Shown here piece by piece: positions 1 to 4,635 of a stretch of DNA of 5,885 nucleotides (the stretch's first letter is position 1; each line of letters opens with the position of its first letter). The notes beneath the pieces were generated by a model. That model ran no database searches. It had not been told where the DNA came from and was given only the letters and a program-made list of their open reading frames with translations. The stretch spans positions 1 to 5,885 of the forward strand of contig JAADHY010000303.1 in assembly GCA_013151585.1 (NCBI GenBank). Reading direction: 5' to 3'. Both the position numbers and the translations under genes were made by a program. The DNA is from Planctomycetota bacterium. GTDB taxonomy: Bacteria; Planctomycetota; Planctomycetia; Planctomycetales; Planctomycetaceae.

Positions 1-60
1 AGCCGCTGACTTTGTTCGGCGATCACGCTGGGTCAGTCTGACCGCGACATAGAAGGTTCG
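1..60. other. Edge of unidentified upstream unit
   Basis: This short stretch precedes a strong terminator and probably contains the end of a gene lying left of the window. Two plus-strand frames are open from the edge: one stops at TGA 39-41 (ending ...FGDHAGSV) and one at TAG 50-52 (ending ...WVSLTAT). Too little is visible to choose between them, to identify a product, or to exclude a minus-strand gene. Confidence 0.2.
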
Positions 61-63
61 GCC

Positions 64-106
64 GAAAAAAGGCCGGCGGAGTTCTCACTCCGCCGGCCTT
101 TTTCTT
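64..106. terminator. Strong bidirectional intrinsic terminator
   Basis: A perfect 17-bp inverted repeat has arms at 66-82 and 87-103 and a 4-base loop TCTC (83-86). The stem is G+C-rich in its upper part, and its base is an A5 run pairing with a T5 run (99-103), followed by CTT. This is the textbook shape of a Rho-independent terminator. Because the A-tract lies on the other side, it should also work for transcripts arriving on the minus strand. It separates the upstream unit from the queF leader. Confidence 0.9.
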
Positions 107-152
107 ACAATGCCGTTGGGCCCCCACGGAACGGGGACAACCGCATCAATTC

Positions 153-187
153 AAAAACGAGCCGGAGGCGTCGGCCTCCGGGTTTTG
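153..187 (+). terminator. Second terminator-like hairpin
   Basis: Arms CCGGAGGC (162-169) and GCCTCCGG (174-181) form a perfect 8-bp stem with loop GTCG, followed by G then TTTT (183-186). An AAAAAC run at 153-158 can pair with GTTTT across a 3-base bulge. The shape fits a weaker second terminator 50 bases after the first, or a structured element in the queF leader. The short T-tract makes termination efficiency uncertain. It could also be a dispersed intergenic repeat, which one window cannot show. Confidence 0.5.
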
Positions 188-196
188 CGAAAAAAC

Positions 197-223
197 TTGA
201 CGAAGCTTCTGAAGGCTTGTTAC
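197..223 (+). promoter_or_regulatory. Weak candidate queF promoter
   Basis: TTGACG at 197-202 matches five of six bases of the sigma-70 -35 box. The best following hexamer, TGTTAC (218-223), matches TATAAT at only three positions, and the spacer is 15 bases, which is short. The site lies just after the hairpins, where a new promoter for queF would be expected. It is listed mainly because of the good -35 box and the position. Confidence 0.2.
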
Positions 224-352
224 GGGGCAACACGGCCGTCTGAGCCTACTCCCCGGTGCCGTTTTTTCGACCGCCGACCGGCACATCCGCACGGCGGCCG
301 GTGGCCGGCGCGAATCCAGGCATGTCTCGGCACACCAGACGGGATCGCAGCG

Positions 353-724
353 ATGAGCGAAGATTTTCGAGGAATCTTGGAGACGTTCGATAACCCTCAT
401 CCGGATCGCGACTACGTGATCGAAACCGTCTGTCCGGAATTCACCTCTCTCTGTCCGAAGACTGGGCAGCCGGATTTCGGGACGCTGACGATCACATACA
501 TCCCCGACAAACGCTGTTTCGAACTGAAGTCGCTGAAGTTCTATTTGCAGCAGTACCGAAACCACGGGGCGTTCTATGAGGACTTGACGAATCGCATTCT
601 CGATGATTTGGTCGCGGTGACACGGCCCCGTTGGATGAAAATCGTTGCCGCTTTCACACCGCGCGGCGGAATCCGGACGACAGTCACAGCGGAATACCCG
701 TTGAAAAAGGCCAGCTCCGAATAA
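353..724 (+). CDS. queF: NADPH-dependent preQ0 reductase QueF
   Basis: QueF reduces 7-cyano-7-deazaguanine (preQ0) to 7-aminomethyl-7-deazaguanine (preQ1) with two NADPH in the cytoplasm, on the route to queuosine in tRNA. The 123-residue product has the size of the single-domain (unimodular) QueF type. Visible motifs are TSLCPKTGQPDFG (31-43), with nucleophile Cys34 and catalytic Asp41, the QueF signature FELKSLKFYL (56-65), and RNHGAFYEDLTNRI (69-82) with Glu76. The position expected to be His in the family's FHE motif is Tyr75. The ATG at 353 was chosen because family homology begins right after it. The frame is open back to ATG 110, but that extension crosses the second hairpin and looks non-coding. 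The ribosome binding site is poor (GGG at 341-343). No other queuosine gene is in the window. Confidence 0.95.
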   Translation: MSEDFRGILETFDNPHPDRDYVIETVCPEFTSLCPKTGQPDFGTLTITYIPDKRCFELKSLKFYLQQYRNHGAFYEDLTNRILDDLVAVTRPRWMKIVAAFTPRGGIRTTVTAEYPLKKASSE

Positions 725-819
725 CTCCGAAGGCGCGCCGGCTTCTATCGCTGAGTCCAGTCGCAGATGTCGTCCCCGGGGTTCGCCGCGCAGCATACCA
801 AAGCGGCGTGAAAGGATCG

Positions 820-1038
820 TCACAAAGGATGACGTAACCAAATACGCCTTCTCGCCTTTACGGCTGCGCCGTGGGGGCGAAGAGGCTCCTTCTGTGACGT
901 TTTCGGTTGGTTCTTGAGTGCTACCGGCTTCGTCGATTTACCATTTGACGCATTGAGATACGAGAGGATCTTGGCTTTTCCAGGTTTGGACAACTGGAAA
1001 TAATTTTTGAGGGCCGCCTCAAGATCGGGTCCGAGCAC
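820..1038 (-). CDS. Doubtful small basic hypothetical protein
   Basis: This minus-strand ORF of 72 codons starts at GTG (1038-1036) and has no visible ribosome binding site; an in-frame TGA lies seven codons upstream. The first half looks protein-like: residues about 4-28 (DLEAALKNYFQLSKPGKAKI and on) could form an amphipathic helix. The second half is rich in Lys, Arg and Pro and crosses the long hairpin at 846-886, so its composition there may come from the hairpin rather than from coding. I recognise no family. It may be a real small DNA-binding-like protein, a decayed gene fragment, or a chance ORF. Confidence 0.22.
   Translation of the reverse strand: MLGPDLEAALKNYFQLSKPGKAKILSYLNASNGKSTKPVALKNQPKTSQKEPLRPHGAAVKARRRIWLRHPL
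846..886. repeat. Long imperfect hairpin
   Basis: GCCTTCTCGCC (846-856) pairs with GGCGAAGAGGC (876-886) with one mismatch and one G-T wobble. The stem continues through three wobble pairs (857-859 with 873-875) into ACGGC (860-864) and GCCGT (868-872), leaving a 3-base loop TGC. The result is an almost continuous 19-bp stem in 41 bases, about 120 bases after the queF stop. It lacks a T-tract, so it is not a standard intrinsic terminator. It could be a 3' mRNA structure, part of a small RNA, or a REP-like repeat. Confidence 0.55.
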
Positions 1039-1253
1039 GTCGCGGTGGGCTTTGCTTCATCTGTCCATCGCGGCAACGCAAAGCGGCGCTGAAAAAGCAG
1101 AGCTTTCCGGTTTCGTTTCGCCGAGGGTCTAAAGCACACTCTCGGCGCCGCGTGGGGTGTCGCGACCGATATCTCGGCGAGTGAACAGTGCGGATCGAGG
1201 ATCCCTGGAACCGCTGCGGGAGCTTCGACCTCATCGAACGAACCGTATCGAAT

Positions 1254-1262
1254 AAGGGGGGA
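1254..1262 (+). promoter_or_regulatory. Strong ribosome binding site for gene at 1268
   Basis: The A/G-only run AAGGGGGGA ends 5 bases before ATG 1268. It is one of the two clearest Shine-Dalgarno-like sites in the window (the other is GGAGGAG at 3673). It fixes the start codon and suggests that the small exported protein is well translated. Confidence 0.7.
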
Positions 1263-1267
1263 CAGCC

Positions 1268-1648
1268 ATGAAGGGTTCTGTGTTTGCCGCTTTGGTTGTT
1301 GCGGCCGCGTTGTCGCTGGGCGTACCCATCGTGAGCCGCGCCGACTGCCATTGCGGCCACCATCGGCCGCGGAGAAGTTACTCGTTTCGTTTTCACTACG
1401 ATGCTGAGCCTTACATCGGATATTACAGCGGGTTAGGCTCCGGCTACTCTTTCTACTCGCCCTACACTCGTTTCCGCTATCGGCGCTATTGGCTTCACCG
1501 GCACGGCGTCTATCCTCACGGCGGCTCCATCTCCGTCTACGGACCTCGCTTCGGCCTCAGCATTGGGTTCGGCGGACCTGTGTACGGCTATTATCACCAC
1601 GACATCTACTTCCCGCATGGTTGGATTGGCCATCACCACCACTGGTAA
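1268..1648 (+). CDS. Small exported Tyr/Gly/His-rich protein
   Basis: This 126-residue protein has a clear Sec signal peptide: Lys2, a hydrophobic core at about 5-22, and a likely cut after S-R-A25. The 101-residue mature part has no lysine and contains 16 Tyr, 16 Gly and 14 His, almost half of all residues. It begins with DCHCGHH (26-32), a cluster of two Cys and three His. The centre is Tyr/Arg/Phe-rich (YTRFRYRRYW), followed by Gly-rich segments (SVYGPRFGLSIGFGG), and it ends in GHHHHW. No enzyme domain is visible. I infer a secreted or envelope protein, possibly metal-binding through the N- and C-terminal Cys/His clusters. The family is not recognised with certainty; short proteins of this composition are often left as hypothetical in planctomycetes. 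It stands alone between gaps, and the neighbour downstream is convergent. Confidence 0.75.
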   Translation: MKGSVFAALVVAAALSLGVPIVSRADCHCGHHRPRRSYSFRFHYDAEPYIGYYSGLGSGYSFYSPYTRFRYRRYWLHRHGVYPHGGSISVYGPRFGLSIGFGGPVYGYYHHDIYFPHGWIGHHHHW

Positions 1649-1650
1649 GG

Positions 1651-1669
1651 CCACGGAAAGCGACCGTGG
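1651..1669 (+). other. Short hairpin after exported-protein gene
   Basis: CCACGG (1651-1656) and CCGTGG (1664-1669) form a 6-bp stem with a 7-base loop, starting two bases after the TAA at 1646-1648. No T-tract follows, so it is not a standard intrinsic terminator. It may protect the 3' end of the mRNA. The rest of the convergent spacer up to 1809 shows nothing else. Confidence 0.3.
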
Positions 1670-1809
1670 GAGATAGCGAGCCCCGGCCAGCAGCCGCGCC
1701 GCCCCGTTTGAACCTGCAAACTCGAAACGTGTGCCCTGTATCCTCCCCAGAAGACGCCCCAGGAAGACGGCGCGCACGAGATGCTCGGCAGGCTGCGGCA
1801 AGGCGTGGG

Positions 1810-2868
1810 TTACTGTTCCTCTCGTTGCGGAGGACGTGTGACGGCCACCGTTCCGTCCGGGCGGAAGGCCACGATTGAATCCCCCCAGCGAATCGTTTCC
1901 CACTGGGACGAGTCCGCCAGAAGCCGCCGAGCCAAGTTCTCGCGAGCCAAAGCCCGATAGCCGATGTAGCTAGTCGTCAGCCGCGGATTGACGTCAACAA
2001 TCAGCGGGTGCGCCGGTTCAGATTCCGGGACGATCCAGTCGAAACCCACGAAGCCTCGCAACCCTGAAAGGTCTTCGCAGACGCGCCGCGCGGTTTGGAT
2101 GATGACCCCCCGAGTCGCATCGAAAAGCTCGGCGGGAAGACGACCGCCCTGGTAGGAAAACCGCCGGTCCTCGGTCAGCCGCTGATCGGCTGGAGGAAAG
2201 ACCTCTAGCTGGCTCCGGTCCATTGCGATCAGCACCAAACACGACACGGACCGGCCGGAAATGAACGGTTGCCAGACAAGTCGGTCGAGTGGGCCAGTCT
2301 GTGACGCGTCTTGCAGCGCCAAAGTCCATTCTGTTTCGTTCGACACCAATTGCATCCCCTGCGATCCGGCTCCATCCCGCCGTTTGAGCACGACCGGGAA
2401 GGCTTCCGGCGGCGGAGGGGGCCCCTCCATTGAGAGGGCGTGAGTCGGCACAGTCGGAAAATTGTTCTGTTCGAGCCACTGACATGTCGCCAGCTTATCG
2501 CTGCATAACCGGATGGCATCCAAGTCCGGGCCAAGATACCGGCCGCCCAGTGCGTCCACTTGCCGCCGTCGTTCCGTCAACGCAGCGTCGAGCTCGGGAG
2601 CAATGACCAACGTAGCGTCCGCCCATTGCACCAATTGGCGAAAAAGGGCCTGTTCTTCGGCCGGTGAGCTTACGACTCGAGCGTCGATGTTGCTCAGAGG
2701 AAAAAGGCCGAGCCGTTCATCCCACGTGACAACGGTCTCCGTTTTCTCGCCGCGCGCGAAGTCATCCGCAATGGCCAGCAGCATTGCGCGCCCTTCGGCG
2801 GCCAAAGAAGAGTCCAGCGGACCAGACCAAGCACCGCCGCAGACAAACTCGGAGACAAAAATGCGCAT
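1810..2868 (-). CDS. ATP-grasp ligase, COG1821/MfnD-like
   Basis: This cytoplasmic ligase of 352 residues belongs to the ATP-grasp superfamily, which joins a carboxylate to an amine through an acyl-phosphate. The N-terminal part (1-115) opens with MRIFVSEFVCGGAW and SLAAEGRAML. SDK (123-125) starts the ATP-grasp region, and FPVVLKRRDGAGSQGMQLV (157-175) gives the ATP-binding Lys162 and glycine loop. GFVGFDWIV (272-280) and VDVNPRLTTSYIGYRAL (291-307) carry the metal- and phosphate-binding Asp/Asn/Arg residues. The layout resembles tyramine-L-glutamate ligase MfnD of methanofuran synthesis. Planctomycetes are known to carry tetrahydromethanopterin/methanofuran C1 genes, so that role is plausible but not proven; the substrate cannot be read from the sequence. 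Its ATG lies 9 bases after the PilZ stop, so the two genes are probably cotranscribed. A proline run (150-154) sits before the ATP-binding strand. Confidence 0.85.
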   Translation of the reverse strand: MRIFVSEFVCGGAWSGPLDSSLAAEGRAMLLAIADDFARGEKTETVVTWDERLGLFPLSNIDARVVSSPAEEQALFRQLVQWADATLVIAPELDAALTERRRQVDALGGRYLGPDLDAIRLCSDKLATCQWLEQNNFPTVPTHALSMEGPPPPPEAFPVVLKRRDGAGSQGMQLVSNETEWTLALQDASQTGPLDRLVWQPFISGRSVSCLVLIAMDRSQLEVFPPADQRLTEDRRFSYQGGRLPAELFDATRGVIIQTARRVCEDLSGLRGFVGFDWIVPESEPAHPLIVDVNPRLTTSYIGYRALARENLARRLLADSSQWETIRWGDSIVAFRPDGTVAVTRPPQREEQ

Positions 2869-2877
2869 GGTCGCAGT

Positions 2878-3267
2878 TTAAGCGACCGAGGTCTCCGCCG
2901 CCAGGGCTCGCAGCCGCGCAAACTGTCGCTTGGTCAGGTCGACCTGTAGCTCGCATCCGACCAGACAGCGTCGATCCGGCTGGTGTTCGACCCACACCAC
3001 TTGCGCCGAAAGATTGAAACACTCGCCTGATGAAAGACGCACTTCGACCAGAATCCGCTCGCCTTGTTCCAACGCCTTATCCAACAGAATCCGGATGCCG
3101 GAAGCCGAAACGTCCATCAGCTCGCCGGACAGCACCTCCATGCCGCCGTTGACTGAGCGGAGAAAACGAATGGGGGCTTCGAACGGTTCGCGCGGGTCTT
3201 GACGGCGATCGGCCTTCCGCCGATCGGGACACTGGCGTCGCGGTACAGGTTTTCGGCGATCAATCAT
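2878..3267 (-). CDS. PilZ-domain protein, likely c-di-GMP receptor
   Basis: This 129-residue cytoplasmic protein consists almost entirely of one PilZ domain. Both c-di-GMP-binding signatures are present: RxxxR as RQDPR (Arg22, Arg26) and DxSxxG as DVSASG (Asp52, Ser54, Gly57). The beta-barrel strands that follow are visible, for example RILVEVRL (71-78) and LSAQVVWVE (86-94). The first 21 residues are unusually basic, with RRK, PRR and DRRKADRR. There is no output domain, transmembrane segment or signal peptide, so it would act by binding a partner. It is the first gene of a probable operon with the ATP-grasp ligase. ATG 3267 has only a weak upstream purine stretch (GAGTGAGA). The ligand is inferred from the intact motifs; the partner is unknown. 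Confidence 0.9.
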   Translation of the reverse strand: MIDRRKPVPRRQCPDRRKADRRQDPREPFEAPIRFLRSVNGGMEVLSGELMDVSASGIRILLDKALEQGERILVEVRLSSGECFNLSAQVVWVEHQPDRRCLVGCELQVDLTKRQFARLRALAAETSVA

Positions 3268-3421
3268 GGCTGTCTCACTCAGAACGCAACTCGGTTGTTC
3301 GTCTCTGGTAGCACGGTTCGTCGGAGAATCTTTGGGCGGGGACCAGCCGAGTTCGATGGCTGAACCTCTCGCCCCTCTGCTTGCCCGGTCGCCGCTTCGC
3401 GAATCGGCATCGGCAGGACGC

Positions 3422-3450
3422 TTGCGAGCAAAGCTGACTCCGCGAAGAAT
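3422..3450 (+). promoter_or_regulatory. Candidate sigma-70 promoter upstream of trpF
   Basis: TTGCGA (3422-3427) and AAGAAT (3445-3450) each match four of six consensus bases, and the spacer is exactly 17. If used, it would give a leader of roughly 230-300 bases before trpF, depending on the start codon. The leader would include the hairpin at 3471-3489. The match is moderate, so this is a candidate only. Confidence 0.3.
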
Positions 3451-3470
3451 AGGCCCGCTACTGGTTAGAT

Positions 3471-3489
3471 AGGTCGCGGCAATCGACCT
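3471..3489 (+). other. Small hairpin in putative trpF leader
   Basis: AGGTCG (3471-3476) and CGACCT (3484-3489) form a perfect 6-bp stem around the 7-base loop CGGCAAT. No T-tract follows. It lies about 20 bases after the candidate -10 box, so it would fall in the first part of a trpF transcript, or it could be a dyad operator. Function unknown. Confidence 0.3.
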
Positions 3490-3672
3490 GTCAACGACTA
3501 AGTCCGTGCAACGTCCTGTGCTGGAACGGCTTGCTCCGATCAGGGCGGCGTCGGCGAACTATGCCGGTCGTAGCGACGAGAACGCGTTGGGACTCAGCAG
3601 GGGCCTCGCTCCCGCGGACGTCTGGATCAGCGATCGAGCTCTTGCTGGCGAACACGTGCTTGCCGGGTTCGC

Positions 3673-3679
3673 GGAGGAG
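3673..3679 (+). promoter_or_regulatory. Ribosome binding site for alternative trpF start
   Basis: GGAGGAG lies 5 bases before ATG 3685 and 8 bases before the next in-frame ATG, 3688. Both are in frame with trpF and no stop intervenes, so this site supports a TrpF form with a 24- or 23-residue basic N-terminal extension. The family start at 3757 has its own weaker site, AAAGG (3745-3749), 7 bases upstream. Confidence 0.5.
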
Positions 3680-3756
3680 CGTCTATGATGGTGCTGCGCC
3701 GTCGGAAAGTGCGGCTCCGGTCGAACGGCAAGCAGCCCGCTGCCAAAGGCGAGATC

Positions 3757-4437
3757 ATGTGGATCAAGATCTGCGGAGTCCGAGACATTACTACAGCATG
3801 CGAGCTGGCGCGACTGGGCGTGGACGCGATCGGGCTGAATTTTTACGAGAAATCGCCGCGGGCAGTCACCGTGGCGACGGCCGAACAAATCGGGCGGGCT
3901 CTGCCGACTGCGGTGACCGCCGTCGGTTTGTTCGTCAATGAATCGGCAGACCGCATCATCGAGATTGCTCGGCGCTGCGGCTTTTCGATGCTTCAGTTAC
4001 ACGGGGATGAGCCGCCCAGCGTTTTGGCAGAACTCACCGAGCGATTGCCAAATGCGCGGATTCTTCGCGCATTTCGCTTCGGAGAGGCCGGAATCGGACC
4101 GTTGGCCGAATACCTAGCCGAGTGCGCCCGTTTGCAAGCGATGCCTTTTGCCTGTTTAGTCGACGCCCATGTTCGCGGAGCGTACGGCGGGACCGGCCAG
4201 ACCGTGCCGTGGGAAAGGTTGGCGGCGGAATACCGCCGTGACGTCTGGCCGCGGCTTATCTTGGCAGGCGGTTTGACTCCGGAGAACGTCCGTCAAGCCA
4301 TCGAGGCGGCCCGACCGTGGGGCGTCGACACGGCCAGCGGGGTCGAGGCGTCGCCAGGAGTGAAAGACCTCCAGCGAGTGGCTGCGTTTGTCACCGAGGC
4401 TCGACGGGGGGACCAAACCTTCTCTGCCGCGAGATGA
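3757..4437 (+). CDS. trpF: Phosphoribosylanthranilate isomerase TrpF
   Basis: TrpF catalyses the Amadori rearrangement of N-(5'-phosphoribosyl)anthranilate to CdRP in tryptophan synthesis. The 226-residue product is a complete single-domain (beta/alpha)8 barrel of normal length. Visible motifs are KICGVRD (4-10) with general base Cys6, FYEKSPRAV (29-37), LQLHGDE (79-85), and LVDAHVRGAYGGTGQ (134-148) with general acid Asp136. LAGGLTPENV (169-178) and DTASGVEASPGVKD (191-204) form the phosphate-binding end. ATG 3757 was chosen because TrpF proteins normally begin only a few residues before K-I-C-G. The frame also opens at ATG 3685, behind a strong GGAGGAG, adding 24 basic residues (MMVLRRRKVRLRSNGKQ...), so a longer form is possible. 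No other trp gene is nearby. mfd follows after 198 bases and is probably transcribed separately. Confidence 0.95.
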   Translation: MWIKICGVRDITTACELARLGVDAIGLNFYEKSPRAVTVATAEQIGRALPTAVTAVGLFVNESADRIIEIARRCGFSMLQLHGDEPPSVLAELTERLPNARILRAFRFGEAGIGPLAEYLAECARLQAMPFACLVDAHVRGAYGGTGQTVPWERLAAEYRRDVWPRLILAGGLTPENVRQAIEAARPWGVDTASGVEASPGVKDLQRVAAFVTEARRGDQTFSAAR

Positions 4438-4506
4438 CCGGCCGACCGTCAGATTCCCGAGCGCGATTGCGTCGCCGGTCCACGGTACGCCGCTGGCTCG
4501 GTGTTG

Positions 4507-4521
4507 TGTCTCTCAGAGACA
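4507..4521. promoter_or_regulatory. Perfect dyad TGTCTCT-C-AGAGACA
   Basis: Two perfect 7-base arms (4507-4513 and 4515-4521) flank a single central C in the trpF-mfd spacer, about 97 bases before the candidate mfd -10 box. Symmetry and length suit an operator for a dimeric regulator. No matching regulator is recognised, and a 7-base dyad can occur by chance in a window of this size. Confidence 0.25.
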
Positions 4522-4617
4522 TCAGCGCGTCCCTTCACAGGACTGACACGTTCCGCACGCGGTCCGAACAGGGTCCGCTTTCCGCGAATTGCTATCCCAT
4601 CGGTCGCCGCTTCCGCC

Positions 4618-4623
4618 TAGAAT
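4618..4623 (+). promoter_or_regulatory. Candidate -10 box directly upstream of mfd
   Basis: TAGAAT matches five of six bases of TATAAT and ends 12 bases before ATG 4636. A start site the usual 6-8 bases downstream would put the first nucleotide at about 4629-4631, giving a leader of at most a few bases. No good -35 box sits at 16-18 bases; TTGCTA (4589-4594) is 23 bases upstream. Confidence 0.35.
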
Positions 4624-4635
4624 TACCTGTGGCCT

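Larger units (their letters stand above)
725..1267. other. Gene-poor gap between queF and exported protein
   Basis: These 543 bases contain no plus-strand gene I can support. They hold a long imperfect hairpin (846-886), a doubtful minus-strand ORF (820-1038), and a 7-bp inverted repeat TTTCCAG/CTGGAAA (977-983 and 994-1000) followed by TAATTTTT, which could be a weak plus-strand terminator. A near-direct repeat reads CAAAGCGGCG(C)TGAAA at 799-813 and 1079-1094. The last 120 bases probably carry the promoter and 5' leader of the gene at 1268, but I see no clear -35/-10 pair. Confidence 0.5.
3268..3684. other. Divergent intergenic region, PilZ operon and trpF
   Basis: These 417 bases lie between the divergent PilZ and trpF genes and should hold promoters for both. 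Short open frames exist but have no recognisable protein features or ribosome binding sites. I see one candidate plus-strand promoter (3422-3450), a 6-bp hairpin (3471-3489) and a good ribosome binding site at 3673-3679. I find no tryptophan-codon leader peptide and no terminator/antiterminator pair, so nothing shows classical trp attenuation. No minus-strand promoter for PilZ is evident. Confidence 0.5.

Noticed and set aside
153..230. preQ1 riboswitch in the queF leader
   Set aside because: GAAAAAACTT at 190-198 recalls the A-rich tail of preQ1-I aptamers, but the preceding hairpin has a 4-base GTCG loop and lacks the conserved loop elements, and there is no room for the pseudoknot. Nothing supports it beyond an A-run.
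110..352. N-terminal extension of QueF back to ATG 110
   Set aside because: The extra 81 residues show no QueF similarity, the frame runs through the palindrome at 162-181, and QueF homology begins right after ATG 353. The open frame is most likely due to high G+C.
146..841. 231-codon minus-strand ORF opposite queF
   Set aside because: It is antisense to a well-supported gene, has no recognisable domain, is Arg/Cys-rich in the way of GC-rich shadow frames, and crosses a terminator-like hairpin.
3206..3226. 8-bp inverted repeat CGATCGGC/GCCGATCG near the PilZ start
   Set aside because: It is explained by two similar DRR codon groups in the Arg-rich N-terminus (DRRKADRR), so a separate regulatory role is not needed.
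3266..3941. Plus-strand ORFs between PilZ and trpF (3266-3472, 3506-3688, 3531-3941)
   Set aside because: They have no ribosome binding site, recognisable motif or protein-like pattern, and the last runs into trpF in a different frame.
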